From the NCBI GenBank assembly GCA_026419775.2, contig JAOPGA020001533.1, positions 1 to 39,239 of the forward strand: a DNA stretch of 39,239 nt, in the 5' to 3' direction. The notes under the pieces are model-generated. The model saw only the letters and a program-made list of their open reading frames with translations, did no database searches and had not been told where the DNA came from. The translations under genes were made by a program, and so were the position numbers. Each line of letters begins with the position of its first letter. The first letter of the stretch is position 1. Shown one piece after another: positions 8,967 through 19,201 of the stretch. Origin of the DNA: Acrasis kona (Eukaryota > Heterolobosea > Eutetramitea > Acrasida > Acrasidae).

Positions 8967-11900
8967 TTAATATTGATCTTTTTGTACCAACGACACTATA
9001 TAAACCCACAGCGAACAAAAATTACTGACGTAGGGATGACAATAAACAGCCAGAGCGAATTGAACATCCTTCTCATTATTTTCATAAATTAAAGTATTAA
9101 AAATCTCATCGATAATGGGCCTTGGTTCAGTGTAGGCATAATTCAAAGGAAAACCAACCACCACATAACTACTCAACACTTCGTTCAGCAAATCATCGTG
9201 TTGTTGTTTCATTTCAATATTATTTTGTTTCACCTCCTCTAGCTTCTTCAACAAGTCATGTAGAATACTACCGACGTGTCCATTCCAAATAGTAATGCCT
9301 CTCCTTCTCCACTGCTCCACGTTCCTCCTGATTTGAGCCGACAGGTTATTCTCGATCTTTGTGGTGTAACTATCGGGTATGGCGCGATAGATTAATTGAG
9401 AGGGCTGTACGCTCTCTAATCGTTTATTTTTATTCATTAATTGATCGATCGGAGTGCCATCGCCTCTTCTATACAATGGTCTCCAGTCGCTTCCCGACTC
9501 AAAGTTGAATCTCATTTTACTGGGCTGACTTTCTTTTTGTATATTGGCCCATACATTAGTATCGTCATACACGCAACCCACCTGATGAAGTGGACACAAG
9601 GCATCATCGATGCTGTATCGATCGCCAGTGGCTGCATTCCACAGCGTAATTACCTCTTGTTGTAGAGCAACAGGAGAAGAAGGAGAAGAATCAAGAGTAG
9701 AAGAAGAATCTGGTTTCGAAATTTCCATCACATAGAATGTTTCGCCCTCTGGGACAGCTCTTCCCACCACCACATAGGCACTCAAACCAAAGTATTTAAA
9801 GTAATTACATAACAGATTAGCATGTTCCTCCCAATCGCTTGCACCATGATCCAAGAACTCTTGACTATTGAGCCAACGATCCTGAGCATCGCTGCTCATT
9901 CGATCGCTCACGAACGGAATCATGCTCACGAATCGAACCACCTGCGAAGGTTTGATGAAATCTTTAGGAGGTTCTTGTGCACAAATGAACCTACAGATCA
10001 AAGTAGCCTGTCCATCAGCATTAGGTCCAGTAGCCAACACGATTCTCTTTTTGGCATATTTATGATCCTTTAGTCGATGAACAAAGAAACGAGCTTGTTG
10101 ATACACAGTAGGTGGTTCTCCACTGGTAGTAAACCCATCATCTTGATCATCATCTATGGGCATGGGCAACGGAGGATCCAACGTCACACAAACACTCAAC
10201 GAAGTGTGTTGATCGGATCGTTGATAACCTAATCGAATATCAGGCGTTTTCACTCTGAACGTACCCATGATTTGTCCTTGGTTCGTATAGAGCGTTTCAA
10301 AGGGTAAAGAAAAACTACCCAACCACCTAAACTCTGCTCGTTGGCTCGTCAGGTGTATATCTCGTTCGTCCTTCAAATTATCGATCAGCAGCTCATCGAA
10401 TAAATCAAAATAAATGTGTTGATCGATTTGAGACAGCGTGGATGGTTTGAAATCAGAGCGAGGAGGTACGAAGGGTAGTATCAGCGTTTGATTGATTTGT
10501 GGAAAAGGTCCTTCGTTGATTTTTGTTTTTTGAGTGCGATTATTAAAAGTAACCATCACGAAACTCATCACTCTTTCTTTTTTAGAGTGATTTGTAGTTT
10601 CTTGTTGGTTATTATCGGCATCTACCGTAGATTGTTTGATGTAATCATGATCGTCTTCGTTTACATCATCATGATCGATCGTAGGTTCCTTTCCTGTCCT
10701 TCTGAACTGATTGATTTCTTCGACTTGTTTCAGTCGATGACTACGATAAGTACGATACGCTTCATTTTCGTCATTAGCACGAATGGGCACGTGAAATCCC
10801 CTCACGATTTGAATCACCAAATTACATTTCTTGATTAATTCATAATTCTTGATCATCGATTGTTCCCTATTGATTCTAACGGGTCGTAAAGGTCTCTTGG
10901 GTTCGAAGAACAAAGTGAACCATGAATCTCCATTCGATAATTGAGGCATGGGAGGTTCCGATACATATTGTGTTACCTTGATGTTATTACGAACCAATCG
11001 AAAGCTTTTTTGAGGTAATTGATTCGATGACGAATCGCCGTCTTGATTTTTGAAGTGATCTCTAATTTTTCTAACGTATTGACTGGCGTGATGATCGTCG
11101 TGTAGACATTTCAAAATGTTGGATTCATAATTCTTGACCATTTCGATCGATGGTTCGAATGGTATCTGGAGAGGCACTTTATTTTTGGTTTCGAATCGTA
11201 ATTTGAGCAAATGTAATCTGAAATGATTTTCGGAGAATTGATCGTTTGGGAAAAATAAATGTTCGTCTTGTTGGGCCAAGTGGAACGAATGGTGATTGGG
11301 AGGTATTTGATTCTTCAAACGAGTCAATAAGCTCAATAAACCAGTGTTGCGTGGATCGTTTGGATCGATCAAATCATGAGAGTGATGATCGAATCTAAAA
11401 TTCATGTTCTTGATTAAATCTTGATGAGAGTCGACGGCGGTTCGATTGTTCGTGGATGGTTGTGACGGAACGTCTCCGATCCAATTTAATTGAATGCAAA
11501 TGCATCCATTATTTAATTTGTATAAAGATGGATTAGGTTTATGAAACCATTTGCTAAACCAACCCGTTTGGTTGTCTGGATGATTGGGATCCCATAGCGG
11601 TATGAATGGTTTTTGATGATTACAACTAAAACGTAATTGTTGAAAATGTGATTTTGAATCGTTAATGGAATCCGGTATTCCTATAAAAGTGGTCGCTAGT
11701 TTCGTGTCCATCAGTCCTTGTTTTTGCCAAATTTCCATCCATAGGGAATCGGGCCATTTGGATATTGCACACGGAATGACTTCGGAGAATTTCACGACAA
11801 AGTAATTATTGTCCGTGTTGCGTAGTGATTGTGAAAGTGTTTTGCTCACGAACATTCCGTTCATGAATAATTTAATGTAATATTCGTGATTTTTAATGCT

Positions 11901-13631
11901 TTGAATTCTTTGTATTTCCTTTTGATTGAGATTGGTTTCCTTGGTGATTTCTATTTTGCTGAGGATGGGTTTGATTTCTGGTTGACCTGGCTGTCGACAT
12001 GATTCATTGATGCGATCCAGAATGGATTGATATAGAGTTGACTCTTGTTGAGTGGATCCTTCTTCGTAACGTTCCAACATTTCTTGTCTGATGCGATCGT
12101 CGCGTTCTTGTTGTTCTTGTGCTAGGTCGTGATGGATTTTATCGAATTGAAACCTGACGTTGCAGGTAACGATTTGGTTCCTGTTAGGGTTAGTGAAATG
12201 GATTGGAACGAAAAAATTACTTTGAACGTATTTCTTTGACCAACTTCCATTTTTCGACAATGTTTGTGATTAGACGCAATTGTTTGTGTTCTTCTGACTC
12301 TAACAGGGAACGGAACTTCTTCATTTCAAGACGAAGATGTACCATGTTTTGATTGTCTGAATCTGATTGAAGCGTGTTGCGAATTTTTTTCATTTCGGAT
12401 GTTAATGACTGTTAGTGAGTTAAGTGTAAATATTAATGGGTACGTACTATAGTTCTCTTCTTGTAATAATGATATAAAGAGTCTGGTCTTGTTAATTCTT
12501 GATATTGATTGTACATTTCAACAAGTTGTTTGCAATGATACTCCTCCTCTGACATGATTTCATGTTCATTGAATGAAATATCCTTGATTTCAATTTCTAA
12601 TCTGTACATGCGATTTGTATAAGAGGTTGTAACTTCATGTGGTAGAGTTTCTGTTTTCTGTTTGTTGTTGAAATCCAAAAATGTTATTGTACTTACTTTT
12701 AAAAGTTCTCGTGGATCGGTTTGAAGATTAACGTCAAGGTAATCCTCCTCCACTTTTGTTGGAGTAATTTTTACAGGATCCAAGTATTGGGGCAAATGAC
12801 CATCCTCATCAAAAAATCTCTCCAATCTATTGTTTATTAGTGCTTTTGAATTGCTAAAACTTACGAATTTGGCTGTCTTAAATAACGTTGCTCGATAATG
12901 TGAGTTTTATTTTTTAGTAAATGTGGCTCTTCAGGGACATACAGACCCTCTGCTTTTAAATCTCTATCTCTGTACATTTTTTTGTATTCTTCTTTCAAAA
13001 ACGTAATTTGTTCTGTCAATTTCGCACAACTTTGAACGCACATTTCTGCTGCTACATCTTGTTTTGAAGTTATGAGCTGAGGTTGAAGTTTTTGTAAAGA
13101 TTCTTTTTTTGATTCTAACTTTGATATTAACCCATCAATTGCTGGCGCTTGATTACTGATTTCGGTCAGTAGCATTGTCTGCTTGATGTGTACTTCCTTG
13201 GCGTCTGGCTTTTTTGGAACACATCGATTTAGTGGTAGCTCTGTTTTTGTCGGGATTTTTATTTTTACAGACGATTGTTTAGTTTGTAGATTAGTAGGAG
13301 CTGGTTCATCCTCTTCATCATCTAATTTATATTGTACATCATCATTATAAGGCTCCTCTTCAATGTCCTGCTCAACCTGTATAACTGCATCACCCTCATC
13401 CTCTATTGTTTGTTCATTTATAACCTCAAGACGACTATTTCTATTACTTCTCTTTCTGCGCTTCGACCTATAACTAGTTTGTGTTTGCTCGACAGTGGTT
13501 GTTTCTGTTTCGTTAAATTGATTGAACGAAGTATCAATAAGCATCTGTTCTTCCTCATCATCTTCGAAAGTTGGTAAACCTCTGTTCTTTCTCCTCTTAG
13601 AAGGACTCAGCCTTTCTATTAGGTCACTCAT
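8967..13631 (-). CDS. CC2D2A: CC2D2A homologue, ciliary transition-zone protein, four exons
   Basis: Four minus-strand exons (13631-12865, 12826-12448, 12408-12221, 12180-8967) with GT-AG introns of 38, 39 and 40 nt join in frame to 1515 residues, close to the animal protein. The N-terminus is acidic and coiled-coil, with FFDEDGHLPQYLDP as in animal CC2D2A. A first C2-like domain is near residues 545-630 (YYIKLFMNGMFVSKTLSQSL) and a second near 900-1080 (LVIQIVRGFHVPIRA). A transglutaminase/peptidase-like domain follows near 1140-1345 (WEEHANLLCNYFKYFGLSAY, then PLHQVGCVYDDTNVWANIQ). The end FALAVYCHPYVSNFCSLWVY is the family's signature tail. The position of the transglutaminase catalytic cysteine is not conserved, so the domain is expected to be inactive. 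In other organisms it acts in the MKS/B9 complex at the ciliary base. Confidence 0.9.
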
Positions 13632-14101
13632 ACTAGATGTGTCCTATGAGGCGGGAAAATCTACTACACAGACGAACATTTATAAGGTTGACATTGAACC
13701 GAAAAAATAAAAAACACAACAAGAAGATAACGTCAAAGCTTCGGAGCAGAAGAAAAAATTGATTACATCAAGAAGGTAGCAGCACAATTTAATGAACAAC
13801 AGCAAGTGTTACCGAAGAAGAACAACCGAAAGACAACAAACAAGTTACGACGATAGATCCATCAAGAGTGTGAATCTAGATTACAACTACGACTGTGGTT
13901 CACATTTCCGACCACAACAAGAATTAAAAAACCAAAACAGAATTTTTATTAACATGAAAGCTTTTAAGCGACTGAACGTAATCTAGTCACCTGACACACC
14001 CTACGCTACATGTAAATTGCGCATTTTGTCATGTTGACGTTTATGATGATCGCGTGAAGAGTACAAGACGTAAACCAAGATAGCCGGTCGAGATAAAACT
14101 T
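13632..14101. other. Upstream region of CC2D2A, no gene recognised
   Basis: The sequence holds a 64-codon frame (13792-13986) rich in Asn/Arg/Gln without domain signals. It probably contains the CC2D2A promoter and the flank of the tRNA-Glu gene. Confidence 0.4.
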
Positions 14102-14204
14102 CTTCGATACCGGGAGTTTCGTATGCTATATTATCGAACCCGGGTCTAGAGAGTGAGAGTCTCTCATCCTACATGGCAGACGAAAACCACTGGACTATAT
14201 CGAA
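14102..14204 (-). tRNA. tRNA-Glu(CUC) interrupted in both the D-loop and the T-loop
   Basis: On the minus strand the acceptor TTCGATA/TATCGAA (7 of 7), anticodon stem AGAGA/TCTCT with loop CTCTCAC (anticodon CUC) and T-stem CCGGG/CCCGG (5 of 5) are perfect. The D-stem GTC/GAT is the form seen in eukaryotic tRNA-Glu. Two inserts break the standard layout: TTCGTCTGCCATGT (14 nt, 14171-14184) in the D-loop and AATATAGCATACGAAAC (17 nt, 14116-14132) in the T-loop. Without them the RNA is 72 nt, with D-loop CAGTGGTTAG and T-loop TTCGATT, position for position like other eukaryotic tRNA-Glu. The discriminator is G. TTTT lies 3 nt downstream. The internal B-box is split by the T-loop insert. Exact borders are ambiguous by a base or two. 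Confidence 0.85.
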
Positions 14205-14780
14205 GTTATTCAAATTAGTTCTCGACTGAGATTGTTAATTAATTATTATATAAAAACCAAATTGCAGATTTCGAGATCCTTCTTTTGTCATCATCATATT
14301 TTCTACAACATCACCTGATAAGAGATCTTTGGACGCTTGCAATGTCGCGTTGTTGTTTAAAAATTTTTCGAAAATCGATGTCCATGTGCGTACGAACCAG
14401 ACGAATAAAAAGTAGAAGAAATACGAAAAGTTTGTTATTACAATAAAAAACAATAATTATTGAGCACCAACAGAAGATCTATTATGTCCTGGTATTCAGA
14501 AGCAACTTATGAACAAGATGAGGGCGACGGAAACGGCATCAACCCCGAATCTAAACATTGATTTGATTTTTTATAGATGGACTAAGAGATTTATGATTCA
14601 ATATTTTGATAAACACTAGCGGAAATATAAAACGCCACACCGTCAAGTGTGGAAGGAATAATTAGGGAATCTGTTAAGATGTATCTACTACAACGACTTT
14701 TTATATTTGAATTTTTTTATAATTATAATAAATCATCGTAATCCTTACAATTCTTGTCGTAATCCACTGGTTAGGGAGAA
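14205..14780. other. Intergenic stretch with only doubtful short frames
   Basis: A minus-strand 72-codon frame (14453-14235) with a hydrophobic start and a plus-strand 25-codon frame at 14485 (MSWYSEATYEQDEGDGNG...) are the only frames of note. Neither can be supported as a gene. Confidence 0.4.
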
Positions 14781-14785
14781 GTGAA

Positions 14786-15089
14786 TATGTTTGTCTTAGC
14801 TGCTTGTGGTGGAAAACCTAACCACTTTGAGAAAAATCTTGCGTGCGTATCAAACAACGGATCACATATGGCTTTAACAAGATTCAAGAACCTTCTTATC
14901 CCTGGACGTCTCTTGTTCTACAAAATGTTGACGAACCTTCAATATGTACTCATCAAGTATACTTCCTCAACACTCATCGAAGAGTTCGTAGTTTGTTATT
15001 GGCCCACCTTGATCTCTGAAGTCACATCAATCAAGATCCCTAACATCTCTTCTAACAAACACAACCATTCCAGAGGTGCTCAAATCTAA
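14786..15089 (+). pseudogene. Doubtful 100-codon frame, possible gene remnant
   Basis: The frame reads plausible protein in its middle (ACVSNNGSHMALTRFKNL) but matches no family I know and has no convincing promoter. It could be a decayed exon, together with the F-box-like fragment about 0.5 kb downstream. Kept at low confidence. Confidence 0.2.
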
Positions 15090-15527
15090 GGTCGTATTTT
15101 GTAGTTTTGCATAATTCTTTTTATTGCAATATATCTCCTCCGAATACTTTACTTGAGCCAGGGCTCCACTTATAAATAAATATACCTTCCATTTTAGTGT
15201 GAGTATGTGTTAATGTTCATGCATAGTCCCAATAGTAATTCTTTATCTTGTATTGATTATTGTTATTACGTACCTCACTACAATTTGACCCTTTTTTGTT
15301 TGCTGTATTCAACTTCATGCTTGAGGATGTTACTTAACAAGTCTAGTACCGTCGTGAGTGTATAAAATTCTTTATTCTTTAACATTTCGGTGTCTCCACA
15401 ATTTAATTTGTTCAGATCCAACATCTAAAATAGTTGATTAGAAAAAAACAACGTTACATGGTATGTTTTTAAAGGTAGTCAAAGTGGAACCTAAACCGCC
15501 ACCCTCACTCTTGTCCTCAACACGTTG

Positions 15528-15858
15528 ATGGATATTAATCACAGCCAATTTGGATGTTTCGTTGAACGTGGAGCTACTTTGGCTGTAGCAAGTGTGTGTA
15601 AACAAGAGCTTGCTCGAACACTGCGAACAAGCAACGAGGTATCTATGCCCAAAAGTAAATTTCTTGTTTTGTTCATTAATTTACCGTAGTTGGAAGGAAT
15701 TGACTATATTCAATCAAAGTGTCCACTATCCATCTGCTGTTGAAGACGTTCATGATTGCGACATGTCCTTGTCACAAATATGTGTTCCATATTTAAGGAG
15801 ATTCTGCGCAATTCAACTTATGTTTTTGGATTTAGCCGCTAATCGCGTTGTGACTTGA
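15528..15858 (+). pseudogene. F-box-like fragment, possibly a two-exon small gene
   Basis: An upstream frame from 15528 reads ATLAVASVCKQELARTLRTS, which resembles the second half of an F-box (the VCK signature). It runs into a GT at about 15639. The downstream frame continues ELTIFNQSVHYPS and ends at 15858, so a small intron ending near AAG|GAATTG would join the two in phase. The N-terminal F-box part is poorly preserved and no substrate-binding domain follows. A decayed or partial member of an amplified F-box family is the likeliest reading. Confidence 0.35.
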
Positions 15859-16035
15859 CAGATGGGACAAATAACTAAGTAAGCTCCTAGGCACACATTC
15901 TCTTTAAACCAATGCGAATCTAAAAAACACAAAATTAAACGACTCTTGCTTCAGATCATAGTCAATACAAGGGTATTACGAATCAAAAAGAAGGATTGAA
16001 TCCATAGAATTTATCCGACAACGGGACAAATAATT

Positions 16036-16458
16036 ATGGACGGAGGTGAACAGAGCTTCTTCTATGAATATAGAGAGGAGACGATGGAAGAGTTGGAAGC
16101 AATAGGCTTGGAAAGGGAGAGACAACAAATACAGAATCCATTTTTACATATCGTACAACCACCACCACAGCCACCCACCTTAATGATACCACAGTATTCC
16201 CATCCAATACACACCACTACACCACAGGCCAACAACAACCAATACATTTTCAAGGACGACACGATCATAGCTCAAAACACAACAAATACAACGGAGTACA
16301 GACAAAAGTGTAACATAACCAACGCCATACACAAGGAAGACTGGTCAAAATCTCCCAATCGCAGTGAAAAGAGACTTGTTTTCAACTGCTATGGCAACAA
16401 GAAGAGCAAAAAGAACAGACCAGAAGATGCCTTCGAGATGACATTCTCCTTACAATGA
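16036..16458 (+). CDS. Small protein of unknown function
   Basis: The 140-residue protein starts with an acidic helix (EYREETMEELEAIGLERER), followed by a Pro-rich linker (VQPPPQPP) and an Asn/Thr-rich middle. It ends in a basic segment GNKKSKKNRPEDAFEM that could serve as nuclear signal or nucleic-acid contact. No domain is recognised. Composition and a clean ATG-to-stop frame support a real gene. It converges on the SAPS gene, with 88 bp between stops. Upstream exons cannot be excluded. Confidence 0.5.
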   Translation: MDGGEQSFFYEYREETMEELEAIGLERERQQIQNPFLHIVQPPPQPPTLMIPQYSHPIHTTTPQANNNQYIFKDDTIIAQNTTNTTEYRQKCNITNAIHKEDWSKSPNRSEKRLVFNCYGNKKSKKNRPEDAFEMTFSLQ

Positions 16459-16546
16459 CAGAACTCCGAAAAAACTCCAAAAAAACTCCAGTTTTCCTCC
16501 GATCCTTCTCCCGATAATAACTTTTATAAAAATATTATTTTTAATA

Positions 16547-18712
16547 TCATACATCAGTGTTCAGTTTAGGCAACCCCTTGTCATCCTCCTCCTCCTCATC
16601 GCTACTGCTGCTACTGTACTCCATCTCATCATCAAACGCCTCAAACTCCCTATCAATCTCCTCCTGTTGTTTGGGGTCCAACAAGGGCAACAATTGATGA
16701 ACTTTGGTGGCCGCCAAGTGCTTGTCGCTCATTTCGCTCGAAGTATCGGTCAACGGAGCGCCAATCTGTCTGCTCTCGTCGAGATTTCGATCCCTCAACG
16801 CACTTCCAACGTATTCGTTCCACTCCGAATGCGACCGTATCCATTCGTTCACTTGCGAATCGTTATCCGATGCAAACATGATCAAATTACTAATGTGCGT
16901 CAAATGTCCCATGTAACCTCTCCTCATGCCTTTTGGTTTGGATTGTTCGAAATCGTTCCTCTCGTTGGCAGTCACGATGCGCGTCAATAAATTACATTGT
17001 CGAATCAAACATTTCTTCAAGCATTGGTTCTTATCGGCACGTGCGCTCATGATGATGGCGACGATCCTGCAGAATGCATTGTGCAACATGTTGTTGAATT
17101 CGTAAGCAAAGAACAAGTCGCACAAGATCTCCAACACCTTGCTTTCCATCAACATGGTTTGAATGGAGACGGACCGTTCGCATAATTGGAACAATGTGAT
17201 TAAAAAGTCGACCAGGCGCAGACGAGAATCTCCCAACGGTGGTCGTAACGTTCCGAACGTGGTTTCGATGCAGCGCGCGTCGCTTCCATTCTTGAGGATC
17301 GTCACGATTTGATGCAAGTGATCCAAAATGACTTTGATGGCATCGGGAACGACTTGGTCGGATTCCGATTCTTCTTCTTGCATCATGGCGTCCGATCCAA
17401 AATCTAAAAACGTGATGAGCAACGGTAGAGAGTACCTGACGACCGATTCGTTGGTCAGCGACATGTCGACGAGTCGATCGCAAGTGGTCTTGTTTAAAAG
17501 TTGATTGGCGATGGGATTGGAGGTGTGGCTTGCTTGACTTCTTTTGATGATTTCACACACGAGGCGCGTCAGGTTGACCGACCTGTCTTGAGCGGATGGA
17601 TCGGAGAGCGAATGGATTAATTTATCGACGAAGCCCATCCTCAACCACCACTCCGATACACGTTCCACGTCGGTTAGTGGTTGTTGGCTTGTTTGATCGC
17701 TGCCCATGTAATGAGCCAGGTCTACATTTCCGCTCTTGCCTCCGCCTGTTTGTAACCATATCTTCATCTTGATTTGATGTAGGGTGGCTGCTGATGGATC
17801 CAATGAACATGTGTCGTCGACGAAAGCATCTCCGCAACCCATCAACTTCAGAATGATTTCGTCCATGTCTGGTAGATTGATGTGTTGAATGAAGAGCGAC
17901 ACCAATTGTTCATCTCCTTCCTCCACAATGTACTTTTGGACTTCGGCGCCTCTTCTGGCACAAAGTATGTTCATCACTCTGATCCATGACTCGCTGAGAG
18001 TATCCCTGGGGTGTTGTAGAAAGCTCAATAGGGTATCCATCAATAAACGATCTCTGACGATTCCGTCATAAAGTTCGTCGACGTCACTCGTAAGAATCTT
18101 TGCGGCAATGTCCGGATATCTAACGCTCCTCTTTTGTAATCTTTCTTGGTTGATGACGGTTGTTGGCGTGTCGACTTCATCATCATCGTCTTGTTCAGAG
18201 TCTCCGAATCCATTCGTAACATTGTGAACGCTGGCTTCGTATTCAACCTTGATGGTCAAAAATTCAATTAGCTTGGTTAAGTTTTCTGCTTTCTTAAGAT
18301 ACTCAATAATTTTTGTGTTTCTCGCACGTATCTGAGGTATTAGATCCGCATCATCTAACAATTCCTCCAACGAACATTCATTGTCTACTAAATTTTCGAT
18401 GCTATTTTTTGATTGAAAACCCAAACCCATGAAAAACATTTTTGGGTCTTTAACAATTCCCCAAAGATTCTTGAAGAATTTATTTGGAGATCCTTGTGGC
18501 TCAACAGTGGGTACAGGGGTTGTCGGAGTTTGTACAGGTTCAGAGAGTGGTTGATCCTGGGTGAGAGGAACAAGCCCTGGCTTTTTCTTCTTCCGTTGTG
18601 TATTATTGTTTGGTAGTGGCGGAGTTGAGATTATGTTTTTGCTCTCTGCCTCTGCGTAAGGAACAGAGGGGTCCTTTATGACCAAGGGCTGTAGAGGTGT
18701 TAGGTCGGACAA
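16547..18712 (-). CDS. SAPS-domain protein, PP6-type phosphatase regulatory subunit
   Basis: The protein is 721 residues in one exon. A Pro/Thr-rich N-terminus (about 1-85) precedes the SAPS family start: SIENLVDNECSLEELLDDADLIPQ, then a helical-repeat body containing ENLTKLIEFLTIKVE, RYPDIAAKILTSDVDELYDGI and WWLRMGFVDKLIHSLSDPS. The family (yeast Sap proteins, animal PP6R) binds the Sit4/PP6 catalytic subunit and directs it to substrates in cell-cycle and stress control. The C-terminus is acidic and Ser-rich (EEEEDD), as in relatives. The length is within the family range. Confidence 0.88.
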   Translation of the reverse strand: MSDLTPLQPLVIKDPSVPYAEAESKNIISTPPLPNNNTQRKKKKPGLVPLTQDQPLSEPVQTPTTPVPTVEPQGSPNKFFKNLWGIVKDPKMFFMGLGFQSKNSIENLVDNECSLEELLDDADLIPQIRARNTKIIEYLKKAENLTKLIEFLTIKVEYEASVHNVTNGFGDSEQDDDDEVDTPTTVINQERLQKRSVRYPDIAAKILTSDVDELYDGIVRDRLLMDTLLSFLQHPRDTLSESWIRVMNILCARRGAEVQKYIVEEGDEQLVSLFIQHINLPDMDEIILKLMGCGDAFVDDTCSLDPSAATLHQIKMKIWLQTGGGKSGNVDLAHYMGSDQTSQQPLTDVERVSEWWLRMGFVDKLIHSLSDPSAQDRSVNLTRLVCEIIKRSQASHTSNPIANQLLNKTTCDRLVDMSLTNESVVRYSLPLLITFLDFGSDAMMQEEESESDQVVPDAIKVILDHLHQIVTILKNGSDARCIETTFGTLRPPLGDSRLRLVDFLITLFQLCERSVSIQTMLMESKVLEILCDLFFAYEFNNMLHNAFCRIVAIIMSARADKNQCLKKCLIRQCNLLTRIVTANERNDFEQSKPKGMRRGYMGHLTHISNLIMFASDNDSQVNEWIRSHSEWNEYVGSALRDRNLDESRQIGAPLTDTSSEMSDKHLAATKVHQLLPLLDPKQQEEIDREFEAFDDEMEYSSSSSDEEEEDDKGLPKLNTDV

Positions 18713-18973
18713 CTTCGAATTTGTTGAAAATATGCGCTGGAAACGCTATTGGATTGTATCAATCGTCGAGAATCCTTCGATGGAAGAGAAAATTTCGACA
18801 GTTACAATGACTCAACCAACATGTATAACCATATTCCTCTTAGGTCTTAATATAAATTATTATTGCTTCATATATTGGTTATCTACAAATAACGCTTTAG
18901 CACTATAACATCTCAAAAAGAGAGTGGTGGCTTTGCAGTAGAAAGATTGCATCTCGAATGGTGTTTAAAAAAT

Positions 18974-19046
18974 AGGCTACTAGGAGAATCGAACTCCTGA
19001 CTTCCATCTTACTAGGATGGCACTCTGCCGACTGAGTTAAGCAGCC
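18974..19046 (-). tRNA. tRNA-Thr(AGU)
   Basis: On the minus strand the acceptor GGCTGCT/AGTAGCC, D-stem ACTC/GAGT, anticodon stem CCATC/GATGG with loop CTAGTAA (anticodon AGU) and T-arm AGGAG/CTCCT fold without any insert. The discriminator is T, matching the UGU isoacceptor at 5767. A T-run follows downstream. At 73 nt it is the uninterrupted reference for the other tRNAs here. Confidence 0.95.
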
Positions 19047-19201
19047 ATTAATAATAATGTACTAATTATATTTGGGTTATTTATAAAATGAAAAATAATT
19101 CTTTGCATTTCGATGAATTAATTGACATCACTGAAAATTGCTCGAAACGGAAGTGCATTAATAAATGCCGAACGCACCTAACATTTTGGGATTTAATAAA
19201 T

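Noticed and set aside
12221-12260. Start of the large CC2D2A frame at a TTG at 12260
   Set aside because: The reading there lies in a different frame from the real exon; splicing at 12220/12181 joins upstream coding sequence in phase.
14041-14101. TGATGAT box C-like sequence suggesting a C/D snoRNA
   Set aside because: No box D at a sensible distance and no flanking stem; the neighbouring signal is explained by the tRNA-Glu gene.
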